Shown here one piece after another: positions 62,507 through 64,000 of a stretch of DNA of 64,000 bases; the stretch's first letter is position 1, and every line of letters starts with the position of its first letter. Below the pieces are notes generated by a model. The model saw only the letters and a list, made by a program, of their open reading frames with translations. It was not told the DNA's origin and did not search any database. Made by a program: the position numbers and the translations under genes. Origin of the DNA: Agrobacterium tumefaciens (lineage in GTDB: Bacteria; Pseudomonadota; Alphaproteobacteria; Rhizobiales; Rhizobiaceae); NCBI RefSeq assembly GCF_009649785.1, contig NZ_WJOK01000001.1:330171-394170 (forward strand). The letters run 5' to 3'.

Positions 62507-63835
62507 TCAGAAAACCTCCAGCACCGTAAGCTGGTCGCTGACGGAAAGCCGGTATTGCCCACCTTCCTTTGCGATCACCCGCTGGCTTACGGAACCGTCA
62601 TCGCCGAACCGGTGCGCGATGACTTGGCTATGCGGGCCGGTTACCGAAAAGGCCGTTGCACGTTCGGCTGGCGGATTTTCGATCCGCGCCGGCCATTGCC
62701 AGCCGCGTATGCCAAGCCACACCGGGGCGAGCAGCGCGCCGTCTGGTCTTGTCAGGCGCAGGGAAAACCTTTCGGAATCATCGTTGAGGAAAGCGAGGCT
62801 GCGTTCCGCTGGCTCTGTTTGCCGACTTGCCTTGCAAAGGGCAAGAAGGGCACGAACGGCCCCGTAAGCAGGAGTCCGGCTCAGATCGTGGCGCAGCAGG
62901 CCGAAGGACGATTCCGGATTTGTCTCGTCTTCGGCAAAGCTGGAGACCATTTCATAGATGTAAGCCCGGCGGATGCCGCTGATGAAGGACCACAGGAGCG
63001 TGCGCGGCATGTAGCGCGCCTTGATGCCTTCGGTGACGGGAAAATGGAAGGTCTTTGGTTGCAGTGAGGTGTGGTACCCGATCTCAGTGGCGAGCACCGG
63101 CCGGCCGGCTGCTATATGCGCCGAGGCCGCGACAGATTTGGAGAGCGCCCCCGGCCCAGTGGTTTCGGGATGTTCCATTCCGGCGTAGGGGTGAATATTG
63201 CCGAAGTCGCATACGTTCTGCAGGTTTAGCGCCAGCGCCGTATTCGCCTGGATATAGCTTGGCGCGACAAGCGGTACGTTGCTCACGGCCGGAGTTGAGC
63301 GGATCGTTGCAAAAAGTGCAGCCTGATGCTCTGCCGAAATGCGCGGCGCATTGGCCGGGTCTTTCGTCAACGTCGGTTCATTGCTGCCTTCGAAAACTTC
63401 GATGCCGCCGTCGCACCAGTCGTAGAAATCGGCAATCCTGTTCAGTGGCGTTGAGACGTAGGGGTTGAGATCGTCGTAACAGATGATCGTGAGGCGAACG
63501 TTGGCCGCCACAATCCTGCGCAGGCGCTGGAAAGCCGGGCTGTTGCGGCTGTCCCTTGCGGTAATCAGTCCCTCGTCACGCAGGTGGCCCACACCAAGGG
63601 CTTCCAGTTCAGGCAGGATGCGCTCGAAGCTTTCCGGATAAATGCCGTTCGTGCGGGCGAAATGGCCACACACGCCCACACTGTCCAAAAAGGCTTCCGT
63701 GCTGGCCGAAAAAACGGATTGAGTCTGCGCGAAAGCGGGGCGCACACCCGTGGCGGCAACCAGTGCGAAAGGTGCGGCTGAAAGCAGGCCGCGCCGTGTC
63801 AGGTGGCCCATGGTGATCGGCTGTTTTCCGTTCAT
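62507..63835 (-). CDS. Tat-exported clan GH-A-like glycosidase
   Basis: Secreted protein of 442 residues. The N-terminus has a twin-arginine signal (HLTRRGLLSAAPFALVAATG, cleavage near AFA-Q at 36). The TIM-barrel region shows SNEP (E153, predicted acid/base) and LATEIG (E251, predicted nucleophile), the two-glutamate pattern of clan A glycoside hydrolases such as GH39 or GH5. The C-terminal ~90 residues form a small beta domain. AGGAGACG precedes the ATG. Next to polysaccharide synthesis genes it may trim or release the polymer; the substrate is unknown. Confidence 0.82.
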   Translation of the reverse strand: MNGKQPITMGHLTRRGLLSAAPFALVAATGVRPAFAQTQSVFSASTEAFLDSVGVCGHFARTNGIYPESFERILPELEALGVGHLRDEGLITARDSRNSPAFQRLRRIVAANVRLTIICYDDLNPYVSTPLNRIADFYDWCDGGIEVFEGSNEPTLTKDPANAPRISAEHQAALFATIRSTPAVSNVPLVAPSYIQANTALALNLQNVCDFGNIHPYAGMEHPETTGPGALSKSVAASAHIAAGRPVLATEIGYHTSLQPKTFHFPVTEGIKARYMPRTLLWSFISGIRRAYIYEMVSSFAEDETNPESSFGLLRHDLSRTPAYGAVRALLALCKASRQTEPAERSLAFLNDDSERFSLRLTRPDGALLAPVWLGIRGWQWPARIENPPAERATAFSVTGPHSQVIAHRFGDDGSVSQRVIAKEGGQYRLSVSDQLTVLEVF

Positions 63836-64000
63836 CTGCGTCTCCTGGTCATTCCGGCGAGATTATAAAAAGCAGCCGCGATCATATCGGCGGCGCCTCT
63901 CAAGATGTCAGATTGTCCTGGAAGTTTTTGGCATCTTCATTCGCCATCAAATCCATGTTTCTGAAATGAAATAAATATATAAATTAATGATATTATATGC
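63836..64000. other. Non-coding end of the window
   Basis: The last 165 bases upstream of the glycosidase gene become AT-rich (63960-64000, ATAAATATATAAATTAATG). No gene was found; promoter elements for the glycosidase are likely here. Confidence 0.4.

Noticed and set aside
1..64000. tRNA/rRNA genes, CRISPR arrays, transposases, integrases or plasmid origins
   Set aside because: None could be recognised; no regularly spaced repeats or mobile-element proteins were seen.

Overview
The window looks like a chromosomal segment of a Rhizobiaceae bacterium, most likely Agrobacterium or a close relative. The reasons are the high GC content with strong third-position GC, a CpdR regulator, a TIGR02302/DUF4175 protein, an ethylmalonyl/propionyl-CoA type gene set with a PccR-like regulator, ROK-controlled sugar ABC transporters, and short rhizobial palindromes. 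No tRNA, rRNA, CRISPR array, insertion sequence or phage gene was recognised. The species call is inference from gene content.

Layout. 1-6552: cpdR with a clear terminator, a large Gln-rich membrane protein, lysA with its small lipoprotein, and argH. 6577-15318: housekeeping and redox genes (tlpA, a 3-hydroxybutyryl-CoA dehydrogenase, etfA/etfB, a rhomboid protease, a cobalamin adenosyltransferase with a HIG1-like membrane protein, an SDR enzyme, a BrkB-type membrane protein, gluQRS, a 3-methyladenine glycosylase). 15334-24644: a complete propionyl-CoA to succinyl-CoA route (pccR, pccB, pccA, methylmalonyl-CoA mutase, epimerase) with yghU and a small unknown gene inserted. 24834-26378: glpD. 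26398-31170: a xylose ABC transporter (xylF-xylH-xylG) with a divergent ROK repressor and a perfect palindromic operator.

31309-38341 is the most unusual part. A compact, tightly overlapping minus-strand operon encodes a SARP/BTAD-type regulator, a Cys-free 142-residue protein of unknown family, a YcaO enzyme, a TfuA protein and a peptidylarginine-deiminase-like pentein enzyme with the full Asp/His-x-Asp/Cys set. This reads as an uncharacterised peptide- or protein-modification system, predicted to install a backbone thioamide (YcaO-TfuA) and to convert Arg to citrulline (deiminase). It is flanked by an XRE regulator and by short unknown genes.

38530-46429: a small membrane protein, a ROK regulator lacking the usual zinc motif, and a divergent operon of a solute-binding protein, two permeases (one with extra membrane helices), an ATPase, a glycerophosphodiester phosphodiesterase and a TIM-barrel isomerase, closed by a strong terminator. 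This suggests uptake and cleavage of a glycerophosphodiester, with the substrate unknown.

46432-64000: a surface polysaccharide region. It has an RTX plus GH16 glycanase resembling ExsH, a GreA-like factor, two O-antigen ligase/polymerase-like membrane proteins, an SGNH hydrolase, three GT4 glycosyltransferases, a Wzz/BY-kinase fusion, a small secreted protein, a low-complexity secreted protein, an acyltransferase and a Tat-exported clan-A glycosidase. No flippase, Wza-type exporter or initiating sugar transferase lies within the window, so the pathway is probably completed beyond position 64000 or elsewhere.
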